This document shows, piece after piece, positions 7,965 through 16,918 of a DNA stretch of 64,000 nucleotides. Origin of the DNA: CAIVVT01 sp052145115 (lineage in GTDB: Bacteria; Acidobacteriota; Terriglobia; Bryobacterales; Bryobacteraceae); the NCBI GenBank assembly GCA_052145115.1, contig JBKQPG010000045.1:1-64000 (forward strand). Direction: 5' to 3'. The notes beneath the pieces were generated by a model. It saw only the letters and a list, made by a program, of their open reading frames with translations. It ran no database searches and was not told the DNA's origin. Made by a program: the position numbers and the translations under genes. The stretch's first letter is position 1; each line of letters opens with the position of its first letter.

Positions 7965-8040
7965 TGGAGCCACCCGCCGGGATTGAACCGGCGACCTGCT
8001 GATTACGAATCAGCCGCTCTACCAGCTGAGCTAGGGTGGC
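7965..8040 (-). tRNA. tRNA-Thr (anticodon CGU)
   Basis: Read on the minus strand, the 76-nt sequence starts GCCACCC and ends GGGTGGC-T-CCA. The acceptor stem is a perfect 7-bp pair and the CCA is encoded. The anticodon arm is GCTGA / TTCGTAA / TCAGC with anticodon CGT. The D arm (AGCTCAGCTGGTAGAGC) and T arm (GGTTCAATCCC) are canonical. The 3' end faces the integrase gene, so this is the probable attachment site of the element. Confidence 0.96.
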
Positions 8041-8177
8041 CCGGACTTGGAATGGGCGCGCGAGCGCTCTCTTCAATATGCCACACCGGGCCTGACTCCG
8101 CCTAGCCACCCTCAGACCCGAGGAACGGTTCCGGGCGCCGGGTGTGCCACGATGGAAGGCGTCGGAAGGAGCGCCCA

Positions 8178-8972
8178 GTGCCCGAATTGCCAGAAGTCGA
8201 AACGGTGCGCCGGACTATCGCGCCGCGCCTCATCGGGCGCGTTATCCGCGAGATCCGCTATCTTTCTCCGCTGGCGGCGAATGGGGACCCCGATGGCATG
8301 GCCGCGGCGCTCACCGGGCGCCGGATCGTGGACGTTTTGCGGAAGGGCAAGTACCTGATCTTCCCGCTTGATACGGGCTGGATGAGGATCCATCTGCGGA
8401 TGACTGGCAAACTGCTGTACGACGGGCCGCGCACCCCCTGGACGCGCGCGCTCATCGAATTCGACGACGGCCATGCACTGCTGTTCGACGATCCACGCCA
8501 GTTCGGCCGGCTATTGTGGAGCGGCGCGCCTCCGGCCGATGTCGGGCGTCTGGGCCCCGACGCCCTGGAACTCGACGCCGCGCAATTCGCCGCGCGGCTG
8601 CGCGGGCGGCGCGGCCGGCTGAAGCCGCTGCTGTTGAACCAGCGGGTCCTCAGCGGTCTCGGCAACATCTATGTGGACGAAGCGTTGCATCGCGCCCGCA
8701 TCCACCCGCTGGCCTCCGTGGCACGGCTCGGACCGGCGCGGCTCGTGCGGCTGCAGCGGGCCATTGCTGATGTTCTGGCGGAGGCGATCGCCGCCGGCGG
8801 CTCGTCGATTTCAGATTACGTGGATGCCGAAGGCCGCCGGGGGTGGTTCCAGTTCGCGCACCGCGTGTATGGCCGGGAAGGGGAGCCCTGCCTGGCCTGC
8901 GGAGGGCCGATCCGGCGCATCGTCGTAGGACAGCGGGGAACGCATTATTGCCCGCGCTGCCAGCGCATTTGA
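8178..8972 (+). CDS. mutM: Formamidopyrimidine-DNA glycosylase (Fpg/MutM)
   Basis: A 264-residue base-excision repair enzyme that removes 8-oxoguanine and ring-opened purines and nicks the abasic site. After the start codon comes PELPEVETV, so the catalytic N-terminal proline and Glu3 are in place. LRKGKYL carries the conserved lysine. The H2TH region is LNQRVLSGLGNIYVDEALH, and the C-terminal zinc finger is CLACGGPI ... YCPRCQRI. GTG 8178 is chosen because AAGGAG lies six bases upstream and because the proline must follow Met1. It is a single gene between tRNA-Thr and a strong hairpin. Confidence 0.97.
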   Translation: MPELPEVETVRRTIAPRLIGRVIREIRYLSPLAANGDPDGMAAALTGRRIVDVLRKGKYLIFPLDTGWMRIHLRMTGKLLYDGPRTPWTRALIEFDDGHALLFDDPRQFGRLLWSGAPPADVGRLGPDALELDAAQFAARLRGRRGRLKPLLLNQRVLSGLGNIYVDEALHRARIHPLASVARLGPARLVRLQRAIADVLAEAIAAGGSSISDYVDAEGRRGWFQFAHRVYGREGEPCLACGGPIRRIVVGQRGTHYCPRCQRI

Positions 8973-9157
8973 AAATGCAACCGCCGCGCGCGATTTCGTC
9001 AGGCATTCAGCGTGCGCGAACCCGGAGATGGTCAAGGGCGGGATCCCCCTGTTCGAGGGCCCGCCCTTGAGTAACGCACGCCGCACCTCCAACTTGGTCT
9101 GTCCCGGCCCTTGCCCCCACAAGCCGCGGTATCTTTTGTGGGGCGATGCCGGGATTA

Positions 9158-9189
9158 GCCCCGCCGCCTTTCACGTCCGGCGGCGGGGC
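9158..9189. terminator. Hairpin between convergent mutM and the Oar-like receptor gene
   Basis: GCCCCGCCGCC at 9158-9168 pairs perfectly with GGCGGCGGGGC at 9179-9189 around a 10-nt loop. It lies 30 bp from the 3' end of the receptor gene and about 190 bp past mutM. No clear T-tract follows on the plus strand. Confidence 0.6.
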
Positions 9190-9220
9190 GTCCGGTTACG
9201 TCGGGCTAAAACCACACGGC

Positions 9221-12200
9221 TCAGAATAGGAACCTGAGCTGCATTTGAATCGAACGCGGACCAGCCTGCTCCGTGAGCTGGCTGGAGGTGATCTGCCCGA
9301 ATGAACCGCTGGCGACGTTCATGTTGGGCTCGCCCTTGTTCAGGAAATTGAACAGGTTGGAAAACTGGGCTTCATAGCGCACACCAATACGCTCGGTGAG
9401 GGCGAAGGTCTTGCCGGCGGACATGGAGAAGGTGCCGGTGCCGGGTCCCTCCAGGATGCCGACGCCGCAATCGCCGAAACGGCCGATATCGCTGGCGGGC
9501 ACTGAGAAGGCATTGACGTTGAAGTAGTCGGCCGTGGTCGGGTTGGACAGATACCCGCTTTGCCCGGAGACGCAGTCGGGCCGCTGCTGCTTGACCGAAC
9601 GATTCGATGGCTTGGTGCCCGAAGGATCGGAGAGCGAGCTGGGGAAGTAAGGCGTTTCCCACGGTCCGGACTGGGCCAAGGTGGAGCCGGTGACACGCCA
9701 GCCGCCAACCAAGAGGTTCTCGCCGCGGCTGATGCTGCCCATGTACTTCTTGCCCCGGCCGAACGGCAGGTCGTAGACGAAGGTGCTTACGAAGCGATTC
9801 GTGCGGTCGTAGTAGGCGTTGCCATAATCGGCGGCGATGTTGAAAATGTTGTTCACATTGTCGCCGTTGTCACCCTGACCGCCGGTGGGGATCGACGAAT
9901 TGGGCGCCACACCCAGAGCATTGGTGATGTTCTTTGTCCAGGTGTAATAGTTGTTGAAGATCAGGTCGCTGGTGAACCGGCGATTCAGCTCGAAGGTCGC
10001 TGATTCGTACTTGTCGCTGGGGCCGTTGGCGCGCGTCAGCACTTCGCGGAAATTGGGATACAACAGGTTCTGCTCGCGCAGAGCGGGTGTAGCCGTCAGC
10101 GCCGCGTATCCAACGGTATTGGGCGCGACCTGGTTCAAATCCGGGCTGTAGATCAGGTTGTAGGTGTGCGATCCGGTGTAACTGGCGCGCGCCACCGTCT
10201 TCCAGCCGAGCGATCGATCAATGGAAAAATTCCACTGAATGACGGTCGGGTCTTTGAGATCCCACTGATTGGCGCGGCGGTAACCGGGGTAGGCGGCGGC
10301 GCTCCCGACGCCAGTCGGAAAGGCATCCGGGAAGAAAGTCGTGCCAAAGTCGGCGTAGTAGCTGGTGTCGACGCCGAGGAGTGAATACAGCACCGCGCCC
10401 ATCACCGGCACCGAATAGAAACCGGAAGCGGCGCGGATGGAGGTCTTGCCATCGCTCCACGCCAGGCCCAGGCGCGGCTGGATGTTGGTCCAATCGATCC
10501 AGCGCAGGGTATCCGGAACGCCGAATTGGCTGGCGGTGATAAACGGCACGTTCCCAACCGCCATCTTCCAAAGCGGATTGATGAGGTTGGTCTCTTCGTT
10601 CTGGATGATCAACTCTCCGCCTTTCACGTTGGTATTGAAATTACCTAACTGGTGGGTGGCGTCGTTGAAGGGCGTGTTGACCTCATAGCGCAGGCCGGCG
10701 GTCAGCGTCAGGTTGGGCATGATGCGCCACTCGTCCTGGGCGAAGCCGCCATAGTGGTAGCCATAGGGCTTGCCGTCCGGCCCATTCTGCGCTTGCACGG
10801 CGTCGTCGATGCGGCCCAGCAGGAAGGTCGCCCAGCCCTGGGGATCGTTCCCGCCGTAGAAGTAATCGCCGTATTCGTCGCCCAGGTTGAAGGTGATGTT
10901 GTCCTGGTAATTCAGCCGGCGGAAGTCAGCGCCGAATTTGATGGTGTGCTTCCCCATGACCCACGACAAATTGTCGCCCAGCTCGATGGTGCCGTTCTTG
11001 TTCAATCGGGGGTGGCCGTAGGGGTTGGTCTGGCCGCCCAGGATATCGCCGATGTAGAACACCGGCACGCCGCCCAAGCCGTTCTTCGGAGGACCGGGCA
11101 GTCCCTCGATCCCCAGACTCTTGACAATGGCGTCGCCCTGCAAGGCCTGGGGGTAGGCGAAGGTGTAATCGGCTTTGGTGTAGCCAAAGCGCGCCTCGTT
11201 GATTAAATTGGGCTTGATGATCAGGTTGTACGAGACGGCCACGTTCCACAGGTCGGAGCTGGTCGTGAATGCGCCCATCAAAGGGTTATAGGTCGTATCG
11301 CCGGCGCCGCCCGCGCCCAGCGCGGCATCGGTGCCAAGAGCGTTGATCTGCTTCTCCGTGATGCGGCCCCAGATGCGCTGATTGGAGCCGATATTCTGAT
11401 CGAGGCGGCCGTCAAACCCGTCGTTATTGTAAGTGCCGGGGTAGGGTTCGACGAGGTTGGGAGATGTCAAGGCCGTTTCGCTGGCATTACTGCCGGCCGG
11501 CGCCGGGAAGAACTGCGGCGTGAGTGCAGCCGGAATCGCACTGATCTGGGCTGCAGCGATGACGTTGCCCGGGACCGGCTGGCCGTTGAGGCCATACACT
11601 GTCGATCCGGAGCCGCTCAGGTCGCCCGTGCGCCACGCGGCGGGGATGGTATTGGTATCAATCAGCGAGGCCGTATCCAGCCGGACGCCTTCATAGTCGA
11701 AGTAGAAGAAGGTCTTGTTCTTGCCGTCGTAGACCTTTGGAATGAGGATCGGGCCGCCGAGGGAGCCTCCGAACGTATTGGCGTCGCCCGTAGGGATGAT
11801 GCCGCTGATCGGATCGGCCGAATTCATATCCTTGCGCTGGAGGTACCAGAAACCACCACCGTGGAAGTCGTTGGTGCCGTTCTTGCTGATGATGGTCAAA
11901 TCGGAGGGCTGGGCAAATTCAGCGCTGTTGGCGGCGGTATTGATCTTGAACTCGGCAATGCCTTCCACCGAGGGCGTCATGTCTCTGTTCGGACCGCCGT
12001 AGCGCACCTGTTGAGTCGAGATTCCGTCCAGCGTGAAGGATGTGGCGGTCGGCAATTGCCCGGAAACCGTAATGTCGCCGCTGCTGTCGGTCGTAACCCC
12101 GGCGAACAGCGGGGCAACCGTTAACGGGCTGGGGCTGGAGGTGGCGCGGAAATTCAGGGCCAGCGAACTGATCGCATCGCCGGATACGGATGCGCCCTTT

Positions 12201-12610
12201 GTCAGCTCGCTGGAGATGACCGGCGTTCCCACCACTTCGACCGTGGTCGTCGCGGCGCTGGCCAGGGCGAGTTTGAAGTCCACAGTCAGCTCCGCGCGAG
12301 CCAGCAGCGTGATCACTTTCTGTTCGGCCTTGGCGAAGCCGGGCGCCACCACGGAGATGGTGTAATTGCCTGGCGCCAGGTTCTGGAAGCTGTACAAACC
12401 GGACTGGTTTGTGTCAATGGACAGAACGGTATGGGTATTCGTCTCGGTCGCTTGGACCACAGCGCCGCCAACCACGGCGGAACTGGGGTCTATAACGGTA
12501 CCGGAGATAGAGCCGTAGGTCGATTGGGCCCACACCCCGGAAGTGAACAGAAGGATGCCGCCGATACCCAGCAGAATCCTCGAGAACCATCTGCTTCGCG
12601 CTTTTTCCAC
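9221..12610 (-). CDS. Oar-like TonB-dependent outer membrane receptor
   Basis: A 1,129-residue outer membrane protein. It has a signal peptide (cleavage near VWAQS, about residue 29) and then a carboxypeptidase-regulatory-like beta domain (STYGSISGTVIDPSSAVVGG to about residue 115). A plug-like region follows with NTAANSAEFAQPSDLTIISK, and then a long beta-barrel with many aromatic-ended strands. The C-terminus is MQLRFLF, ending in Phe as barrel proteins do. This Oar/CarboxypepD_reg-TonB architecture is greatly expanded in Acidobacteria and is thought to take up sugars or other large ligands. Neighbouring genes give no ligand clue. It is a single transcription unit, with a 500-bp upstream region separating it from topA. 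Confidence 0.9.
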   Translation of the reverse strand: MEKARSRWFSRILLGIGGILLFTSGVWAQSTYGSISGTVIDPSSAVVGGAVVQATETNTHTVLSIDTNQSGLYSFQNLAPGNYTISVVAPGFAKAEQKVITLLARAELTVDFKLALASAATTTVEVVGTPVISSELTKGASVSGDAISSLALNFRATSSPSPLTVAPLFAGVTTDSSGDITVSGQLPTATSFTLDGISTQQVRYGGPNRDMTPSVEGIAEFKINTAANSAEFAQPSDLTIISKNGTNDFHGGGFWYLQRKDMNSADPISGIIPTGDANTFGGSLGGPILIPKVYDGKNKTFFYFDYEGVRLDTASLIDTNTIPAAWRTGDLSGSGSTVYGLNGQPVPGNVIAAAQISAIPAALTPQFFPAPAGSNASETALTSPNLVEPYPGTYNNDGFDGRLDQNIGSNQRIWGRITEKQINALGTDAALGAGGAGDTTYNPLMGAFTTSSDLWNVAVSYNLIIKPNLINEARFGYTKADYTFAYPQALQGDAIVKSLGIEGLPGPPKNGLGGVPVFYIGDILGGQTNPYGHPRLNKNGTIELGDNLSWVMGKHTIKFGADFRRLNYQDNITFNLGDEYGDYFYGGNDPQGWATFLLGRIDDAVQAQNGPDGKPYGYHYGGFAQDEWRIMPNLTLTAGLRYEVNTPFNDATHQLGNFNTNVKGGELIIQNEETNLINPLWKMAVGNVPFITASQFGVPDTLRWIDWTNIQPRLGLAWSDGKTSIRAASGFYSVPVMGAVLYSLLGVDTSYYADFGTTFFPDAFPTGVGSAAAYPGYRRANQWDLKDPTVIQWNFSIDRSLGWKTVARASYTGSHTYNLIYSPDLNQVAPNTVGYAALTATPALREQNLLYPNFREVLTRANGPSDKYESATFELNRRFTSDLIFNNYYTWTKNITNALGVAPNSSIPTGGQGDNGDNVNNIFNIAADYGNAYYDRTNRFVSTFVYDLPFGRGKKYMGSISRGENLLVGGWRVTGSTLAQSGPWETPYFPSSLSDPSGTKPSNRSVKQQRPDCVSGQSGYLSNPTTADYFNVNAFSVPASDIGRFGDCGVGILEGPGTGTFSMSAGKTFALTERIGVRYEAQFSNLFNFLNKGEPNMNVASGSFGQITSSQLTEQAGPRSIQMQLRFLF

Positions 12611-13117
12611 TGCCAGTTACTCCTTGAGGTTCGGACTAAAGCTCCGGCGCTCGGACGCCGGTGTTTGCGACTGCTAATTACACTTAAAATCAGCTACTTA
12701 TCGTCAATCTGCTACGTCAGGGACCGGTCCAACCGGGACCCGGCCCCGACGCTCGCGTCGTGAGGAACCTGAACAGAAGGGAATCCGCGGGACGTTCCCC
12801 TCCCGCATCAAACCTCCAGTGCGCCATGCGAAGACCGGGCAAAAGTGGCTCGCTCCCGGCACACCCCCGGATTCCATCCGCACTCGAAGATCCCCAGCAC
12901 TTGGATCTAAGGATCGATCACGAATAAAACAAGCAGATGGCGGGTTTGTGAATTCCCAGTCAACGCGCCGCCTGGAGGACGGCCGCGGGGCCTCGGCGGG
13001 GTGCGGGCGCCCGCCGGACTTGACGGCTTATGTATAGTGAGGATGGGGAGCAGGCATTGCCGCGGCGGCGCCGGATTGCCCCCACCATCCTCCTTCTAGT
13101 AGCCTGAAACCGTCCTT
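12611..13117. other. Intergenic region between the divergent receptor and topA genes
   Basis: About 500 bp with no convincing gene. A 6-bp GC-rich hairpin (CCGGCG/CGCCGG, 12644-12661) lies in the receptor gene's leader. An AT-richer patch at about 12672-12710 is a likely promoter zone for the receptor gene. TATAGT at 13033-13038 could be a -10 element for topA, but no matching -35 is visible. A possible 72-codon frame at 12819-13037 lacks a ribosome site and is not called. Confidence 0.5.
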
Positions 13118-15562
13118 ATGCCAAAATCTCTGGTCATCGTCGAATCGCCCGCCAAGGCGAAGACGATCGGCAAATATCTGGGCAAGAACTTCGTGGTCAA
13201 GGCCAGCCTGGGCCACGTCAAGGATCTGCCGAAGAACGACCTGGCGGTCGACGTGGAGCGCGATTTCCGCCCCACCTACGTCGTCATCGAAGGCAAGAAG
13301 AAGCTGATCGACGAGCTGAAGCGCAGCGCCAGGGAGGCCGGCTCGATCTACCTCGCGGCCGACCCCGACCGCGAAGGCGAGGCGATCTGCGCCCACCTGC
13401 AGGAAGAGCTGCAATCGAAAAAGGCCGGCGGGCCGGAGATCCTCCGGGTTACGTTCAACGAGATCACCTCCAATGCCGTCAAGCGGGCCTTCGACCACCC
13501 CCGCCAGGTCAACACGGCGCTGGTCGACGCCCAGCAGGCGCGGCGCGTGCTGGACCGGCTGGTGGGTTACAAGATCTCGCCCCTCCTGTGGGACAAGGTG
13601 CGGCGCGGGCTGTCGGCGGGTCGCGTGCAAACCGTGGCGCTGCGGCTGATCGTCGAACGCGAGCGCGCGATCCGGGCCTTCATCCGCCAGGAGTACTGGA
13701 CCATCGAGGTCCACCTCCACGGCAGGAAGCCGCCAGTGCTGAAAACCAGCCTGGCCAGGCGCGACGGCGAAAACGTCTCCATCGAGAACGAAGCCGCGGC
13801 GGGGAAAATCGTCCAGGCTCTGGAGGGCAGCGAGTACCGCGTCCTCTCCGTCGCGACCAAGGAGAAGCGGCGCTTCCCGGTGCCGCCCTTCATCACTTCG
13901 ACGCTGCAGCAGGAGGCGGCGCGCAAGCTGCGCTTCAGCGTGAAACGCACGATGGGGCTGGCGCAGCGCCTGTACGAGGGCATCGAACTGGGCCCGGAGG
14001 GCTCGGTCGGCCTGATCAGCTACATGCGAACCGACTCGACGCGCGTGGCCGACGAGGCCTTGCAGGAGGTGCGCGGCCTGATCGGCGAGCGTTTCGGGGA
14101 CCGATACCTGCCGGCGACGGCGAATTTCTACAAGACCAAGAAAGACGCCCAGGATGCGCATGAAGCGATCCGGCCGACCAGCGTGTTGCGCACGCCGGAC
14201 GAAATCGCCAAGTACCTGAGCGAAGATGAGCTGCGGCTGTACCGCATCATCTGGATGCGCTTCGTCGCCTCGCAGATGACGCCGGCGGTCTTCGACCAGA
14301 CCACGGTCGAGGTGGCGGCGCGCGGCCGCGACGGCGCGGAATACCTGCTGCGCGCCACAGGGTCGGTGCCCAAGTTCGACGGCTTCCTGGCCGTGTACGA
14401 GGAGGGCAAGGACCAGAAGGACGCCGAGGACGAGGAGCTGAAGAACCGCCTGCCCGACCTCGGCGAGGGCGAGGTTCTGAAGTTCAAGTCGATCCATCCC
14501 GAGCAGCACTTCACCGAGCCGCCGCCGCGGTTCACCGAGGCCATGCTGGTGAAGGAACTGGAGTCCGACGGCGTCGGCCGGCCTTCGACCTACGCCTCGA
14601 TCCTGTCCACGATTCAGGAGCGCGGCTACGTCCGGCGGGAGGGCGGCAAGTTCGCCCCGACCGACCTGGGAACGATCGTCACCGACCTGCTGGTGGAGAG
14701 CTTCAACGACATCTTCGACGTCACCTACACGGCGCGCATGGAAGACGAACTGGACGATATCGAGGACGGCAAGATCCGCTGGACCGATGCGTTGTCGGAG
14801 TTTTACGCGCGCTTCAAGAAGGACCTGGAAGAGGCCGAGCGCTCGATGCGCGATATCAAGCGGACGGAGATCGCCACCGACAAGACGTGCGACCGCTGCG
14901 GCAAGCCGATGGTCATCAAGTGGGGCAAGCACGGCTACTTCCTGGCCTGCACCGGGTATCCAGAGTGCACCAATACGCGCGAGATCGCGCTGGACGCCGA
15001 CCAGATCGGCGACGGCGAAAACCCGGTCGAGGTGACCGAGCAGGACGCCGAGGAGTATTGCGAGAACTGCGGGCGTCCGATGGTGCTCAAGAAAGGGCGC
15101 TTCGGCACCTTCTACGCCTGCACCGGCTACCCCGACTGCAAGACCACCAAGCGGATCGGCGAGGCCCAGAAGAAACCGGACGTGCTGCTGGAAGAGCAGT
15201 GCCCGGAGTGCGGGCACCCGCTGGCGCTGAAGACCGGGCGCTTCGGGGAATTCACCGCCTGCTCGAATTACCCGGCCTGCAAGTACGTCCGCCAGAAGAC
15301 GACGGGCGTCGCCTGCCCGCAGTGCGGCGCCGGTGAAATCATCGAGCGGCGCTCGCGGCGCGGCAAGACGTTTTTCGGCTGCAACCGCTACCCGGAATGC
15401 GATTTTGTGGCCTGGTCGCGGCCGATCGCCGAGACCTGCCCGCAGTGCGGCTCGAAATACTTGCTGGAGAAGCGCCTCAAGGCGGGCCACTTCGCCGAGT
15501 GCCCCAACAAGGAGTGCAAGTACCGCAAGCCGCTGGTCGAAGTCGAAGCGCCGGCCGTGTGA
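13118..15562 (+). CDS. topA: DNA topoisomerase I
   Basis: An 814-residue type IA topoisomerase that relaxes negative supercoils. The Toprim domain starts at SLVIVESPAKAKTIGKYLG and has the acidic DPDREGEAI motif. The catalytic tyrosine is Tyr302 in GLISYMRTDSTR. The toroid domain continues to about residue 590. The C-terminal 230 residues hold five tetracysteine zinc ribbons (CDRCGKPM, CENCGRPM, CPECGHPL, CPQCGAGE and CPQCGSKY, most closing with a CxxYPxC-like pair), a higher number than the three in E. coli. It is a single gene. The antisense strand carries an 820-codon open frame, which is a coding-bias artefact. Confidence 0.98.
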   Translation: MPKSLVIVESPAKAKTIGKYLGKNFVVKASLGHVKDLPKNDLAVDVERDFRPTYVVIEGKKKLIDELKRSAREAGSIYLAADPDREGEAICAHLQEELQSKKAGGPEILRVTFNEITSNAVKRAFDHPRQVNTALVDAQQARRVLDRLVGYKISPLLWDKVRRGLSAGRVQTVALRLIVERERAIRAFIRQEYWTIEVHLHGRKPPVLKTSLARRDGENVSIENEAAAGKIVQALEGSEYRVLSVATKEKRRFPVPPFITSTLQQEAARKLRFSVKRTMGLAQRLYEGIELGPEGSVGLISYMRTDSTRVADEALQEVRGLIGERFGDRYLPATANFYKTKKDAQDAHEAIRPTSVLRTPDEIAKYLSEDELRLYRIIWMRFVASQMTPAVFDQTTVEVAARGRDGAEYLLRATGSVPKFDGFLAVYEEGKDQKDAEDEELKNRLPDLGEGEVLKFKSIHPEQHFTEPPPRFTEAMLVKELESDGVGRPSTYASILSTIQERGYVRREGGKFAPTDLGTIVTDLLVESFNDIFDVTYTARMEDELDDIEDGKIRWTDALSEFYARFKKDLEEAERSMRDIKRTEIATDKTCDRCGKPMVIKWGKHGYFLACTGYPECTNTREIALDADQIGDGENPVEVTEQDAEEYCENCGRPMVLKKGRFGTFYACTGYPDCKTTKRIGEAQKKPDVLLEEQCPECGHPLALKTGRFGEFTACSNYPACKYVRQKTTGVACPQCGAGEIIERRSRRGKTFFGCNRYPECDFVAWSRPIAETCPQCGSKYLLEKRLKAGHFAECPNKECKYRKPLVEVEAPAV

Positions 15563-15658
15563 ACCGCTCGGAGCTGCGCCTGCTCCGCCCGCTTCTGGAC
15601 GAGGTGCCGCACCGGATCGTTCTCAGCGGGAACAGTGAACGGCGAAGGAGCCGGCGGC

Positions 15659-16918
15659 TTATGAGGCGCGCCGGGTCACCTCGCCGACGCCCGCGCGCGT
15701 CAGCCGCAGCAACTCCTCAACGCTCTCGCCGCGCACGGGAATGACGCGCTTCGGCCCCGGGCCATCCGGGCTCCAGCGTTCGAGCATGCGCTGGCACGAG
15801 AATCCGCCGAAGATCGACACCAGCGGCACGTCGACCGCCGCCGCGGCGTGCTGGCCGGCCGAGTCGTAGCCCACGTAAAGCTGCGACGAGGCGATGAAGG
15901 CGGCAAACGATGCGAAGCTCCCCTCATGCAGTGCGATGCTCGCCCCCGCGCCGCCCAGCCGCGCGACCGTGGCCCGCACTCGCCGCTCCTCCTCCGAGCC
16001 TGGTGCGCCCGTGTCGAGCAGCACCTGCCAGCCGGATTCGACCAGGAAACGCAGGATCTCTTCCTCGAACGGATCGGGCACGCGCTTGCCGGGGTTCTCA
16101 CCAATGCCGAAGCTGACCGCGGCCACGGCCCGGCCCGGCAGCGCGTGGTCAAAGCGTGGGTGGAACCACGGCTCGGCGCGCTCCACGCCCAGGGTTTCGC
16201 GAACCCACTGGCGTGCCAGTGCCGGCAGTGTCGCGCCCGACCCACCACCGTAGCCGCGGCTCTCAAAGAGATGATGTGCCTCGGCAGAGCACACTGGCAA
16301 TAGCCCGAGTTGCGTCAAACGCGAGTCGGGATCCAGGACCAGCACGCCGGGCCTGTCCATCGCCTCCCGCAGAGTGTCGAACGCCGCCAGCCGGTCGCGC
16401 AGCAAACCGGTCCGGCCATACGGCGCCTCCAGAAACGACCAGCGCGCGCCCGCGCCTGCAAACAGCTCCCAGGCCGGGCGCGGCCCGGCGAACCATAGTC
16501 GTGCCTGGGGGTACCGCTGCCGCGCGCCGTCCATCAGGATGCTGGTCACTGCGATGTCGGCGCCCAGCGTGACGCGCGACAGCACGAACACTTCCGCCGG
16601 TTCGAACTCGGGTGCGCGAACGCGCCGCACGCAATCGTAGCGCGACGTCAGGCCAGCGGCGTCCAGCCCCGGCATCGCCCGCGCGATCACCGGCGCCAAC
16701 AGCCGCGCGTAGGCGTCGCACAGCGCCGGCTCGAAGCGGTCTGCCAGGCCTTCGACCAGCGTCCCGAACAACGCCCGGCTGGCGGCCCGCGCGACGGCTT
16801 CATCGTTCGCCAACGCCAGCTCGGCGAGTTGGGAGATGCCCGCCGCGTCGGGCTCGCGGCCGGCCAGGCAGTCGTCGAGCAATCGGCGCGCTATGTCAGC
16901 GGGCGAGATACTTTCCAA
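15659..16918 (-). CDS. Glycosyltransferase family 9-like protein
   Basis: About 419 residues. The C-terminal half carries the donor-binding pattern of the heptosyltransferase (GT9) fold: YVGYDSAGQHAAAAVDVPLV, then SIFGGFSCQRMLERWSP, which match the VSNDSGxxHLAAALGxP and GxTxxxxWxP signatures. The N-terminal 110 residues are helical and not typical of GT9; they may be a separate module. The start is TTG 16918, inside the 3' end of mtnP (23-bp overlap), with GGAG eight bases upstream, so it is probably translationally coupled to mtnP. Sugar transfer to a cell-surface glycan is inferred; the substrate cannot be named. Confidence 0.75.
   Translation of the reverse strand: MESISPADIARRLLDDCLAGREPDAAGISQLAELALANDEAVARAASRALFGTLVEGLADRFEPALCDAYARLLAPVIARAMPGLDAAGLTSRYDCVRRVRAPEFEPAEVFVLSRVTLGADIAVTSILMDGARQRYPQARLWFAGPRPAWELFAGAGARWSFLEAPYGRTGLLRDRLAAFDTLREAMDRPGVLVLDPDSRLTQLGLLPVCSAEAHHLFESRGYGGGSGATLPALARQWVRETLGVERAEPWFHPRFDHALPGRAVAAVSFGIGENPGKRVPDPFEEEILRFLVESGWQVLLDTGAPGSEEERRVRATVARLGGAGASIALHEGSFASFAAFIASSQLYVGYDSAGQHAAAAVDVPLVSIFGGFSCQRMLERWSPDGPGPKRVIPVRGESVEELLRLTRAGVGEVTRRAS

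Noticed and set aside
13028..15490. 820-codon minus-strand open frame opposite topA
   Set aside because: It is a third-position GC artefact: the plus strand encodes an unmistakable topoisomerase I with active-site tyrosine and zinc ribbons. The antisense translation is Arg/Leu/Val/Asp-rich without motifs.
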